A DNA stretch of 64,000 bases from Palsa-295 sp963785585. GTDB taxonomy: Bacteria; Acidobacteriota; Terriglobia; Acidiferrales; UBA7541. The notes beneath the pieces are model-generated. The model did not search any database. It saw nothing but the letters and a program-made list of their open reading frames with translations, and was not told where the DNA came from. The translations under genes and the position numbers were made by a program. This document shows positions 1-8,504 of the stretch, piece after piece; position 1 is the stretch's first letter, and every line of letters starts with the position of its first letter. The stretch lies in contig CAWAVW010000004.1 in the NCBI GenBank assembly GCA_963785585.1, forward strand, positions 1-64,000. The letters run 5' to 3'.

Positions 1-498
1 TCCAAGTACGTGAACAAGACCACCGACCGCGATCCGACCTACGAATTCCTCCGCGAAGATCTGGCCAAGACGCAGGTTGATCTGGCTTCGCAGAAGGCTA
101 CGGCCGGCGCGCTGGTGAACACGATCAAGGGTATGCACGCCGAGATGGTGAAACTCGACGGCGACGCGTTGAAACAAGGAGCGCTTGTCCGCGAAGCGAA
201 AGCGGACGAGGCCAACTACCTGCTGTACCTGACCAAGCGCGAACAGGAACGCACTTCTGATGCGCTCGATCAACGCCACTTCGCAAACGTGGCGATCGCG
301 GTTCCGGCCGTTACTCCGATCCTGCCGGCACACAGCCCGTGGCTGGTGATGTTCCTCGGATTCATCGCGGCGATTTTCTGCGCCGTGGCGGCCGGCTACA
401 TCATGGAATACCTGGATCCGTCGTTCCGCACGCCGGAAGACGTGATGCAGACGCTGAGCATGCCGGTGCTTGCATCGGTACCGAAGAAGGCGGCCTAG
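1..498 (+). CDS. Wzz/GumC-type chain-length determinant (C-terminal part)
   Basis: The gene enters from the left edge, so only about the last 165 codons are visible and the start is missing. The visible part has a charged coiled-coil-like stretch (rich in Lys, Glu, Ala), then the Pro-rich segment before the second membrane helix (VTPILPAHSP), a hydrophobic helix (about WLVMFLGFIAAIFCAVAAG) and a short cytoplasmic tail ending PVLASVPKKAA. This is the usual C-terminal layout of polysaccharide co-polymerases (Wzz/GumC), which control chain length at the inner membrane. It stops 5 bases before the AAA-ATPase gene. No kinase domain is fused; a kinase-like protein is encoded separately two genes on. 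The family call is good; the exact subtype is open because the N-terminus is missing. Confidence 0.8.
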   Translation, partial: SKYVNKTTDRDPTYEFLREDLAKTQVDLASQKATAGALVNTIKGMHAEMVKLDGDALKQGALVREAKADEANYLLYLTKREQERTSDALDQRHFANVAIAVPAVTPILPAHSPWLVMFLGFIAAIFCAVAAGYIMEYLDPSFRTPEDVMQTLSMPVLASVPKKAA

Positions 499-503
499 TT
501 CGA

Positions 504-1952
504 ATGGTTCTAAATTTTTACAGACTCGCGGAGCAGCCGTTTGGGGTCACGCCAGACCCACGGTATCTCTATCTCAGCCCGACGCACCGGGAAGCGCTGG
601 CATCCGCGCTTTACGGGATTACGGTGGGGCGCGGGTTTACGGCACTGATTGCCAAGCCGGGGATGGGAAAGACGACGTTGCTTTTCCATCTCCTGCAAAA
701 GCTGCAGGGGTCGGCGAGAACGGTTTTTCTGTTTCAGACGCAGAGCAGTCCGCGGGATTTGCTGCACAGCGTGTTGAAGGATTTGGGAATCGAAGACGAT
801 GGCGGTGACATCGTTCAGATGCAATCGAAGATGAACGAAGCGCTGCTGCATCAATCGAGCCTGGGCAAGCGGTTCGTGGTGGTGATCGACGAAGCGCAGA
901 ACCTGGACGAGTCGGTGCTCGAAGTCGTGCGCATGCTTTCGAATTTCGAAACGCCGCGCGAAAAGCTCATGCAAATCGTGCTGGCAGGGCAACCGGAGCT
1001 GGCGAAGAAGCTGGCGTCGCCGCGGCTGGAGCAGTTGCGCCAGCGCGTATCGATCGTGGCCCGCTTGATGCCGTTTGATTCAGCGGAGACGCGGCTCTAC
1101 ATCGAGCATCGCTTGCAGGTAGCGGGATACGAATCGCCGAAGCCGCTATTCACCGACCGAGCTTTCGCAATGATCGCGAAACACGCCGGCGGAATTCCGC
1201 GGAACATCAACAATATTTGCTTCAACGCGATGTCGATCGGCTGCGTTCGCAAGCAGGAAACGATCGATCGCGACGTGATCAAGGAAGTGCTGGCAGACCT
1301 GGATCTGGCGCCGCTGTTTGAGGATGCGCCCGGACCCGCGCCAGTACAGCCGCGAGCCGCTCTTGAGTCGCCGGCGTTCTCACAGCGCGCGACGCCCTCG
1401 ATATTCAGTTCGTGGGTCGCGAAGGCTGCAGTTGCGGCAGCGCTGCTGATCGCCGGAGCGCTCAGCTGGTCTTCGATTCGCGGAAATTGGAGCGCGAAGG
1501 CAAGCAACGACGGAAAGTCTGCCGCTGTAGTACCGGCATCCGCGCCTGCGGTATCGACGCCGGCGCCAGCGGTCGCAGCGCCCGCGACCGTTGCGCCAGC
1601 CACGGTGGATTCGACGAACGCAGCGAATGCGAATGTGAAGGAAACGCCGGTCGTGACGGCGCCCGATGCGAAAGCGGAATCGAAGCCGGTCTCAGACGAG
1701 TTCGCGGCGATCGATTCGGCGAACACGCGTTTGATCGCGGTGCATGATAACGACACGTTGTACAGCATCAGCATGGAAAAGTACGGACATTACGACCAGA
1801 TGATCGTCGATCGCATCCGGATGATGAATCCGTGGCTGCGCGATCCGAACCATATCCAAGCCGGACAAAAGCTTCGAATTCCGATCGTGCAGCAAAATTC
1901 GAATGAGTCGAATCCCGCGGCGTCACATGCCGCAGAGGTGACCAAACAATGA
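504..1952 (+). CDS. ExeA/XrtA-type AAA ATPase with transmembrane helix and C-terminal LysM domain
   Basis: I chose the ATG at 504, giving 482 residues, because the protein then begins MVLNFYRLAEQPFGVTPDPR, the classic start of the ExeA/GspA and XrtA-associated ATPase family. Walker A is at about residues 50-58 (PGMGKTT) and Walker B at about 124-131 (FVVVIDEA), with an AAA C-terminal region to about 270. A single hydrophobic helix follows at about 305-323, then a Pro/Ala/Val-rich linker, then a LysM-like domain from about 410 (HDNDTLYSIS ... NPWLRDPNHIQAGQKLRIP). The likely arrangement is a cytoplasmic ATPase tethered to the inner membrane with a peptidoglycan- or glycan-binding periplasmic domain. 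It lies between the Wzz-like and kinase-like genes and overlaps the latter by 4 bases (ATGA). In other phyla such ATPases accompany Wzz and kinase genes in exopolysaccharide loci. Its precise function is unknown. Confidence 0.85.
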   Translation: MVLNFYRLAEQPFGVTPDPRYLYLSPTHREALASALYGITVGRGFTALIAKPGMGKTTLLFHLLQKLQGSARTVFLFQTQSSPRDLLHSVLKDLGIEDDGGDIVQMQSKMNEALLHQSSLGKRFVVVIDEAQNLDESVLEVVRMLSNFETPREKLMQIVLAGQPELAKKLASPRLEQLRQRVSIVARLMPFDSAETRLYIEHRLQVAGYESPKPLFTDRAFAMIAKHAGGIPRNINNICFNAMSIGCVRKQETIDRDVIKEVLADLDLAPLFEDAPGPAPVQPRAALESPAFSQRATPSIFSSWVAKAAVAAALLIAGALSWSSIRGNWSAKASNDGKSAAVVPASAPAVSTPAPAVAAPATVAPATVDSTNAANANVKETPVVTAPDAKAESKPVSDEFAAIDSANTRLIAVHDNDTLYSISMEKYGHYDQMIVDRIRMMNPWLRDPNHIQAGQKLRIPIVQQNSNESNPAASHAAEVTKQ

Positions 1953-2707
1953 GCAAGAACTTTGAATTGATCCAACAGGCCGAGATGAACTTGAACGTCT
2001 CGACCACTCCCGCAAAGCGCAACTACGCGCCTTCGCCGATCACCGGCAACGCGTACGTGCCAGCCGAGCTGAACATCGACAAGCTCACGCGCGAGGAATC
2101 GCAGAAGCTTGTGCAGCGGGTGTTTCTGGCGCAGGGCGTGGAACCGCCGAAGGTGGTGGTGTTTGCCGGAATCGATCATGGCAACGGCTGCAGCCAGATC
2201 TGCGCGCAAACCGCGAAGATCCTTGCCGACAATACGCAAGGAACGGTCTGCATTCTCGACGCGAACCTGCGGACGCCGAGCCTGCCGGAGATTTTTGGCG
2301 TGACGAATCACCACGGCCTGACCGACGCGCTGCAGATGGAAGGCCCGGTGAAGAGCTACGCGAAGCCGCTGACGCCTGGAAACTTGTGGCTGCTGTCCTG
2401 TGGGTCGATGCCGGCGGGATCGTCGAGCATGTTGACGTCTGACCGGATGAAGGCGCGAATCGCCGAGCTGCGGAAAGAGTTCGATTACGTGCTGGTGGAT
2501 GCGCCGCCGCTGAATGAATACTCCGACGCGATCGCGCTTGGCCAGATTTCCGACGGCCTGGTGCTGGTGCTGGAAGCGAACGCGACACGGCGCGAATCGG
2601 CTCTGCGCGTGGCGGAGACTCTGCGCGCGACGCAGATTCGAGTGCTGGGCGCCGTGCTGAACAAGCGCACCTTTCCGATTCCAGAATCGCTGTACAACCT
2701 GCTGTAA
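1949..2707 (+). CDS. CpsD/CapB-family (BY-kinase-like) P-loop protein with degenerate Walker A
   Basis: This 252-residue protein has the fold order of bacterial tyrosine kinases of capsule systems: a Walker A region (about 74-82), a Walker A' motif (CILDANLRTPSLP, Asp104) and a Walker B motif (YVLVDAPPL, Asp184). The Walker A reads GIDHGNGCSQ where active kinases have GExGKST, so the nucleotide-binding lysine is Cys81. The C-terminus (ESLYNLL) also lacks the usual tyrosine cluster. The family normally pairs with Wzz and phosphorylates itself to cycle polymerisation. Here it may be a non-catalytic regulator or may bind nucleotide atypically. It is translationally coupled to the AAA ATPase by an ATGA overlap. 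Family membership is confident; kinase activity is doubtful. Confidence 0.75.
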   Translation: MSKNFELIQQAEMNLNVSTTPAKRNYAPSPITGNAYVPAELNIDKLTREESQKLVQRVFLAQGVEPPKVVVFAGIDHGNGCSQICAQTAKILADNTQGTVCILDANLRTPSLPEIFGVTNHHGLTDALQMEGPVKSYAKPLTPGNLWLLSCGSMPAGSSSMLTSDRMKARIAELRKEFDYVLVDAPPLNEYSDAIALGQISDGLVLVLEANATRRESALRVAETLRATQIRVLGAVLNKRTFPIPESLYNLL

Positions 2708-2795
2708 GAAATTCGCAGCACTGTTTTACGCAATTTGTTCGCGGGGATTCTGATTTTTTGGCGGTCAATGGGACTCAAAGTGCGGAGCCGTGTCT

Positions 2796-3353
2796 ATGGT
2801 CGGGCTTGAATCTACTCCGAACAGCGTCCTTAACGAGAATGCGGCGCTGATGCCCGAGCGGTTGCACTGGTTTGCGGTGCAAACGCGCGGTCGGTACGAA
2901 AAGAAAGTTCGCGCCGAGCTGCACGAAAAAGGCGTGCAGGCGTTTCTGCCCCTTTTCGCGGAAAAGCGCAAATGGAGTGACCGGCAACAGCTGGTGGAGT
3001 TGCCGCTCTTTCCCCAATACGTTTTCGTGCGAGTAGCGGCGACGGCGGAATCGAGGCTTTCGGTTCTGCGAACCAGCGGCGTGAAGAATTTTGTGGGGAC
3101 GCGGGGACTGGGGATTCCGATCCCCGACCGGCAGATCGAACGGATTCAAACGATCATCGAGCAGAAGATTCCGTACAACCCGCATTTGTACCTGAATGTG
3201 GGGAAACGAATCCGGATCAGAGGTGGGGCTCTGGACGGACTGGAAGGAATTCTTACGGCAGTGAATGGGGATGAGACGTTGGTGGTGTCGGTGGAATTGA
3301 TCCAGCGGTCGCTCGCGGTGCGAATTACGGGCTTCGACGTCGAAGCGATTTAG
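2796..3353 (+). CDS. UpxY/RfaH-type NusG-like transcription antiterminator
   Basis: The protein (185 residues from ATG 2796) opens with the NusG N-terminal pattern (LHWFAVQTRGRYEKKVRAEL), then LPLFPQYVFVRV, and ends with a KOW-like segment (VGKRIRIRGGALDGLEGIL). I prefer ATG 2796 to GTG 2790 because GGAG at 2784-2787 is 8 bases from the ATG but only 2 from the GTG. Specialised NusG paralogues in surface-polysaccharide loci bind paused RNA polymerase and let it read through long operons. Its place just before the long glycosyltransferase run fits that role. No certain ops-like element was identified. Confidence 0.85.
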   Translation: MVGLESTPNSVLNENAALMPERLHWFAVQTRGRYEKKVRAELHEKGVQAFLPLFAEKRKWSDRQQLVELPLFPQYVFVRVAATAESRLSVLRTSGVKNFVGTRGLGIPIPDRQIERIQTIIEQKIPYNPHLYLNVGKRIRIRGGALDGLEGILTAVNGDETLVVSVELIQRSLAVRITGFDVEAI

Positions 3354-3444
3354 CCCACCGCGCGATTGCATGTGATTTCTTCTTACTGGGTGCATGTTTT
3401 TCACGAAATAAATTCGCGCTATCCCGGCCCGAAGAGAGAGAACG

Positions 3445-4872
3445 GTGAACGAAGTAAAGCGTCGCTTTTTCCTGAACACGCTTAAATTGTTCGACGTGGG
3501 TATCGTGGTGCTGTCGTTTGCCTTGACGGCCTACTTTACGCAGGGCGCTTCTTTGCAGCGCCTGTTTTCGATGCGAGTGAAGCTGTCGAATTTCGCAATT
3601 TTCGTAATCATACTGATTTTGTGCCATGGAATGTTTTCGCTGTGCGGCTTGTACGAATCGAAACGATTATCGGGCAAGCTGGCTGAAGTGGGAGACGGAT
3701 TCAAAGCCGTTCTGCTTTCCACCGCGTGCCTGGCGCTGATTTCGATTTTCTTCAAAGTGAAGCTGATCAACGCGGGCTTCCTGGGAATTTTCTGGCTGAT
3801 CTGCTCGATCGCCGTGGTGGCTTCGCGGCTGCTGCTCCGTTATTGGTTGGCCAGTGCTCGGCGCCGCGGCCACAATCTGCATCACGTGCTGATCCTGGGC
3901 ACGAATTCGCGCGCCGTCGATTTTGCGCGGATGCTCGAAGCGTCACCGGAACGCGGCTGCCGCCTGCTCGGCTTTGTGGACGATGAATGGGACGGCCTGA
4001 GCGCGTTCCGTGCAACGGGATACAAGATCGCCTGCAACTACGACGGGCTGGCTGAGTTCTTGCGCCGCAACGTTGTGGACGAAGTTGCCATTTATCTGCC
4101 GCTTCGATCGTTTTACGAGCACGCCGCGCAGATGGCCAATCTGTGCGAACAGCACGGAATTCTGCTGCGATTCGATTCCGACATTTTCAATTTGAAGATT
4201 GCCCGCCCGCGCGCCGAAGTGGTGGACGGAACTCCGCAGCTCACATTGCATGGCAGCGGCCTGGAAGGCTGGGCGTTTTTGTTCAAGCGATCGATCGACC
4301 TGATCGTCTCGACGATTGTTTTGATCGTGCTGTCGCCGCTGTTCCTGTGCGTGGCGGCGCTGATCAAGATGACCTCGCCCGGACCGGTTTTCTTCGGCCA
4401 GAAGCGCGTTGGCCTAAACAAGCGGCATTTCACGATGTACAAATTCCGGACGATGGTGCCGGACGCAGAGCGCATTCAGGAAGAACTGCTGCACCTGAAC
4501 GAAATGACCGGGCCTGTCTTCAAAATTAAAAACGATCCGCGGATCACGCCGATCGGCCGATTCCTGCGCAAGACGAGCATTGATGAGTTGCCGCAGCTCT
4601 TTAACGTACTGCTGGGCGACATGAGCCTGGTGGGTCCGCGAGCAATGTCTGTGCGCGATTATCAATTGTTCAACGAGGATTGGCAGCGCCGGCGATTCAG
4701 CGTTCCTCCTGGGATTACGTGCCTGTGGCAGATTCACGGCCGCAACGCGATTCCATTCGAACAGTGGATGGAAATGGATATGCAGTACATCGACAAATGG
4801 TCGCTGTGGCTGGACCTGAAAATTCTGGCTCGGACCATTCCCGCAGTTCTGAAGGGTTTTGGCGCCGCGTAA
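3445..4872 (+). CDS. Undecaprenyl-phosphate sugar phosphotransferase (initiating polyprenyl glycosylphosphotransferase)
   Basis: This 475-residue integral membrane protein should transfer a sugar-1-phosphate, often glucose or galactose, to undecaprenyl phosphate, the first step of repeat-unit assembly. The N-terminal third holds four or so hydrophobic segments. A nucleotide-binding-like middle region follows (HHVLILGTNSRAVDFARML). The C-terminal catalytic domain begins with a further helix (SIDLIVSTIVLIVLSPLFL) and carries the family motifs SPGPVFFGQKRVGLN, MYKFRTM, KTSIDELPQLFNVLLGDMSLVGPR and PPGITCLWQ. The start is GTG at 3445 behind a GA-rich Shine-Dalgarno-like stretch. Length and domain order match the WbaP/WcaJ-like two-domain class. 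The sugar donor cannot be deduced. Confidence 0.92.
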   Translation: MNEVKRRFFLNTLKLFDVGIVVLSFALTAYFTQGASLQRLFSMRVKLSNFAIFVIILILCHGMFSLCGLYESKRLSGKLAEVGDGFKAVLLSTACLALISIFFKVKLINAGFLGIFWLICSIAVVASRLLLRYWLASARRRGHNLHHVLILGTNSRAVDFARMLEASPERGCRLLGFVDDEWDGLSAFRATGYKIACNYDGLAEFLRRNVVDEVAIYLPLRSFYEHAAQMANLCEQHGILLRFDSDIFNLKIARPRAEVVDGTPQLTLHGSGLEGWAFLFKRSIDLIVSTIVLIVLSPLFLCVAALIKMTSPGPVFFGQKRVGLNKRHFTMYKFRTMVPDAERIQEELLHLNEMTGPVFKIKNDPRITPIGRFLRKTSIDELPQLFNVLLGDMSLVGPRAMSVRDYQLFNEDWQRRRFSVPPGITCLWQIHGRNAIPFEQWMEMDMQYIDKWSLWLDLKILARTIPAVLKGFGAA

Positions 4873-4986
4873 CGCAAGCAGCGCATCTTCGAGACCTCTG
4901 TTGACGCCGCGGTCGCGGTCAGCATATTCGTCATTCGAAGTTCCTTCTAGGTAAATTCAGAAAAACAATTGAGCCGCACTGACCGA

Positions 4987-5808
4987 ATGAGTTCAAAATC
5001 TGCAGATATGTTGATTCCGCGTTACTCGATGCTGGGCCTTCCTGTGAATGCGCTCACCAAGGACGATTTGGTGTCGCTCGTGGCGGAAGCGGTTGCGGAC
5101 AACAAGCGGTTTGTAATCGGCCATCACAATTTGCACGGGCTGTATGAAGCACAACGAGAACCGAAGATGCGGCAGTTCTACGCGTCGGCGGATTTCGTGC
5201 ATGCGGATGGCATGTCGCTAGTCGCGATCGGGCGGTTGCTGGGGGTTCCTCTTCAGCGCAAGGATCGGACCGGATATGTAGACTTGCTGCCGACGCTGGT
5301 CGAGCGCGCGAGTGCCGAAGGTTGGCGGATTTTCTATCTCGGATCGAAGCCCGGCGTGGCGGAGAAAGGCGCTGCGATCTTGCGCGCACAACATCCCGCG
5401 CTGCAAATTGAAGTGCACGACGGCTATTTCAATTCGTCGAGCGATGCAGCGGAAAACGCGGCAGTGCTCGAGAAAATTGCGCGGTACCAACCGCACGTGT
5501 TGCTGGTGGGAATGGGCATGCCGCGGCAGGAAGTGTGGGTGCTGGAAAATCATGCCGCCATCCAGTCGAACACCGTTTTTTGCTGCGGCGCGTTGATCGA
5601 TTACGTCGCCGGCGAACTGGCCACGCCGCCTCGTTGGTTGGGCCAGATCGGGCTCGAGTGGCTGTATCGCTTGATCGTGGAGCCGAGCCGGTTGTGGAGA
5701 CGATATTTGCTCGAGCCGTGGACGGTTTTTCGAGTCGTGGCGAAAGAATGGATGAGTTCGACGCGCCGTAAGGCCGAACCTGTAAGCGGCAACGGCCCGG
5801 TCAGCTAA
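4987..5808 (+). CDS. WecG/TagA/CpsF-family glycosyltransferase (GT26)
   Basis: The protein carries the GT26 signatures: LPVNALTKDDLVSLV near the N-terminus, HADGMSLVAIGRLLG, RTGYVDLLPTLVE, WRIFYLGSKPGVAEKGA, LLVGMGMPRQEVWVLEN and a C-terminal PPRWLGQIGLEWLYRL..EPSRLWRRYL. Enzymes of this family add the second sugar, often ManNAc or a uronic acid, to a polyprenyl-linked acceptor at the membrane. It follows the initiating transferase, as expected for the second assembly step. An in-frame TTG at 4969 would add six residues; ATG 4987 is preferred. The sugar specificity is unknown. Confidence 0.9.
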   Translation: MSSKSADMLIPRYSMLGLPVNALTKDDLVSLVAEAVADNKRFVIGHHNLHGLYEAQREPKMRQFYASADFVHADGMSLVAIGRLLGVPLQRKDRTGYVDLLPTLVERASAEGWRIFYLGSKPGVAEKGAAILRAQHPALQIEVHDGYFNSSSDAAENAAVLEKIARYQPHVLLVGMGMPRQEVWVLENHAAIQSNTVFCCGALIDYVAGELATPPRWLGQIGLEWLYRLIVEPSRLWRRYLLEPWTVFRVVAKEWMSSTRRKAEPVSGNGPVS

Positions 5809-5835
5809 GATTTTCAATTTGAATTGGAGGCAAGT

Positions 5836-7272
5836 ATGCGGATTGCGGTAATCGGCTCTGGCTATGTAGGACTGGTTTCGGCGGTGTGCTTCGCGGAGAT
5901 CGGCCATGAAGTGATCTCAGTGGATAACGACAGCGCGAAGATCGCCGCGCTGGAGCGCGGCGAAGTGCCCATCCACGAAAACCACCTCCCCGAATTGCTG
6001 AAGCGCCACCGTGGCGGCCGCCTGCGATTTTCGACGTCCGTCGCGAAATCCGTGAAGGAAGCGGACGCGGTATTTATCACGGTCGGTACGCCTCAATCGG
6101 AAACCGGCGAAGCGGATCTGTCGTTCGTGGAAGCGGTGGCGTACGAAATTGCGGCGGCGATCGACAAGCCGACGTTGGTCGTGGAAAAGAGCACGGTGCC
6201 GGTGCGGACGTGCGAATCGCTGCGCAAGACGCTGCTGATGAACGGAGCGAAGGCGGGCTTCTTTTCGGTCGCCTCGAACCCGGAGTTCCTGCGTGAAGGA
6301 ACGGCGGTGGCCGATTTCCTGTATCCCGACCGCATCGTGGTGGGCGTGGACGATGAAAACAGTTCGAAGCTGATGCAGGACATTTATCTGCCGCTCACCA
6401 GCGGCACCTACTACGGGCAACCCGACGCAATCAAAATCGAAGGTCCGGTGCGCCCGAAAGCCGAAATCATAGTGACCAACGCAAAGAGCGCGGAGCTGAT
6501 CAAGCACGCTTCGAATGCGTTTCTGGCGATGAAGATTTCGTTCATCAACGCGGTCGCGAATATTTCCGAAGCGGTGGGCGCGGACATTCAACAAGTTCGC
6601 GCTGGAATCGGGTCGGATTCGCGCATCGGGTCCAAGTTTTTGAACGCGGGCATCGGATACGGAGGCTCGTGCTTCCCGAAGGACGTCCAGGCGTTTCACG
6701 CCGTCGCGATGCAATGCGGCTACGATTTCAGTCTGCTGTCAGAGGTAATTCGCATCAACGACGAGCAACGGCGGCGCTTTCTGAAAAAAATCCGCAGCGC
6801 GCTGTGGACGCTGCGCGGAAAACAGCTGGGCGTGCTGGGACTGGCGTTCAAGGGCGATACGGACGACATCCGCGAGTCGCCGGCGCTAGCGATCATCGAG
6901 ACGCTGCTGAAAGACGGATCGCAGGTACGCGTGTTTGATCCTGCGGCCACGTCACGCGCGCAGGAAGTGCTGCCGAAGACCGGCGTTACGTACGCGACCG
7001 ACGCTTACGACGCCGCGAAAGGATGCGACGCGCTGCTGATCCTGACCGAATGGAAAGAATTTGCCACGCTCGACCTGGCCAAAGTGCGATCGCTGCTGAA
7101 ATATCCTATCGTCATCGACGGCCGCAATTTGTATCAGCCCAGTCAGATGGCTGCGGCAGGCTTGATCTATCACAGCATCGGCCGCGCACCAGGCGTGCCC
7201 GAACACATGTCCGCAGTGATGGAGCATCCGAAACTCGACTCGCATCCGGTGGGAACACGCAGTTCGCGATGA
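5836..7272 (+). CDS. ugd: UDP-glucose 6-dehydrogenase
   Basis: The enzyme oxidises UDP-glucose to UDP-glucuronate with two NAD+. The sequence begins MRIAVIGSGYVGLVSAVCFA, the Rossmann motif of this family. It has the middle-domain STVPVRT motif, a conserved Lys/Asn segment (LIKHASNAFLAMKISFINAV) and the catalytic cysteine Cys279 in GYGGSCFPKD. The C-terminal UDP-binding part includes GLAFKGDTDDIRESP. ATG 5836 is preceded by GGAGG at 5827, which fixes the start. The length (478 residues) is slightly above the usual 430-450, with an insert in the middle domain (QPDAIKIEGPVRPKAEI). It supplies glucuronate for the polymer encoded around it. Confidence 0.95.
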   Translation: MRIAVIGSGYVGLVSAVCFAEIGHEVISVDNDSAKIAALERGEVPIHENHLPELLKRHRGGRLRFSTSVAKSVKEADAVFITVGTPQSETGEADLSFVEAVAYEIAAAIDKPTLVVEKSTVPVRTCESLRKTLLMNGAKAGFFSVASNPEFLREGTAVADFLYPDRIVVGVDDENSSKLMQDIYLPLTSGTYYGQPDAIKIEGPVRPKAEIIVTNAKSAELIKHASNAFLAMKISFINAVANISEAVGADIQQVRAGIGSDSRIGSKFLNAGIGYGGSCFPKDVQAFHAVAMQCGYDFSLLSEVIRINDEQRRRFLKKIRSALWTLRGKQLGVLGLAFKGDTDDIRESPALAIIETLLKDGSQVRVFDPAATSRAQEVLPKTGVTYATDAYDAAKGCDALLILTEWKEFATLDLAKVRSLLKYPIVIDGRNLYQPSQMAAAGLIYHSIGRAPGVPEHMSAVMEHPKLDSHPVGTRSSR

Positions 7273-7367
7273 ACGCAGCGTTGATCGCTCAGTCGGCAAA
7301 TCGCTGGTCAAGTCGCTGATTAAATCGCACATGTTCCGTTACCGCTCAATCCAGTTCTCGCCAGCCG

Positions 7368-8504
7368 ATGCCTAAGGTTTACCATGTGATGTCTGAGACG
7401 GAGCCGTTCTCGCTCGAATTCGGAGGCGCTCTATCGCGATGGGCTGCGAACGCACTGCGCGACGATCCGGCCAGCATCATCGTTTGTCCCTCGGCGGACG
7501 ACAGTTACGGATTCCCCAAAGATCGCGTAGTGATTCTGGAAGGCATCCAGAAATATCTGGGATTCTCGAAAATATTCCGGTCGAGATTGCTGATCGATTT
7601 GCGGGTCGCGTTTTTGAAACGAGTGTTTCGCGAGTTTGTTGCCAAGTTGAATCGAGACGATGTTGTGTACGTCCACAACCGACCGGACTTCGGGCTTGCG
7701 ATGAGCGATGTCTGCAGGAAGACGGGCAACAAAGTCGTGCTGCATATGCACAATTCGCATTTACTTTCAGTGCCGCCGAATTACCGCAAACGCCTAAACG
7801 TCGACGCGTTTGCATTTTGCAGTGATTTCCTGCGATCGCAATCGCGCGGATTGTTTCCAAACGTGCCGAAAGCGGAAGTCGTGCCGAACGGCGCGGACGA
7901 AAAGTCGTTCTACCCGTCGAGAAACGGAAATTACGCAGGGGCGCACAAACCTGTGGTCTTGTTTGTGGGGCGGCTGGTTCCTGACAAGGGCGTTCACGTG
8001 CTGATTGAGGCGATGCGCCTGCTGGAAAAGAAAGGCGTCGACGTTTCGGCGCGGATCATCGGTAGCGTGGATTTCGGGTACCGCTCTTCGTCGAGCTACT
8101 TGACCGAGCTGAAGAAAAACAAGCCGTCGAGTGTAGAGTTTGGCGACTACGTGATCGGAGACGCGCTGGCGCAAGAGTACCGAAACGCGACAATTTTCTG
8201 CACGCCTTCGGTGTGGGATGAGCCTTTCGGCATGGTGAACGTGGAAGCGATGGCGACGAAGCTGCCCGTGGTTGCGACGAAAGTCGGCGGCATTCCTGAA
8301 ATTTTTCAGGACGGCGGCGGAATTCTGGTGGAACCGGGTTCGGCCACACAGCTCGCCGACGCTATCGAATTGTTAATCGTCGATCCGGCAAAACGCCATC
8401 AGCTAGCCGAAGAGGGCTACAATACTTTTCAGAAACGGTATCGCTGGCCGGAAATTCACCGGCGCTATCAGCAGTTGATCGATTCGCTTTCCGAAGCCGC
8501 ATGA
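7368..8504 (+). CDS. GT-B fold glycosyltransferase, family 4
   Basis: The 378-residue protein has the C-terminal donor-binding half typical of GT4: VVLFVGRLVPDKGVHVLIEA, then the EX7E motif in DEPFGMVNVEAMATKLPVVATKVGGIPEI and GILVEPGSA. The N-terminal half is the acceptor-binding Rossmann domain (FSLEFGGALSRWAAN). It is a cytoplasmic retaining transferase that adds a sugar to the lipid-linked repeat unit. The stop overlaps the flippase start by 4 bases (ATGA), so the two are translationally coupled. Donor and acceptor cannot be told. Confidence 0.88.
   Translation: MPKVYHVMSETEPFSLEFGGALSRWAANALRDDPASIIVCPSADDSYGFPKDRVVILEGIQKYLGFSKIFRSRLLIDLRVAFLKRVFREFVAKLNRDDVVYVHNRPDFGLAMSDVCRKTGNKVVLHMHNSHLLSVPPNYRKRLNVDAFAFCSDFLRSQSRGLFPNVPKAEVVPNGADEKSFYPSRNGNYAGAHKPVVLFVGRLVPDKGVHVLIEAMRLLEKKGVDVSARIIGSVDFGYRSSSSYLTELKKNKPSSVEFGDYVIGDALAQEYRNATIFCTPSVWDEPFGMVNVEAMATKLPVVATKVGGIPEIFQDGGGILVEPGSATQLADAIELLIVDPAKRHQLAEEGYNTFQKRYRWPEIHRRYQQLIDSLSEAA

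Noticed and set aside
2760..2770. GGCGGTCAATG as an ops-like element for the UpxY protein
   Set aside because: It shares only the first six bases with the ops consensus GGCGGTAGnnT, which is not enough.
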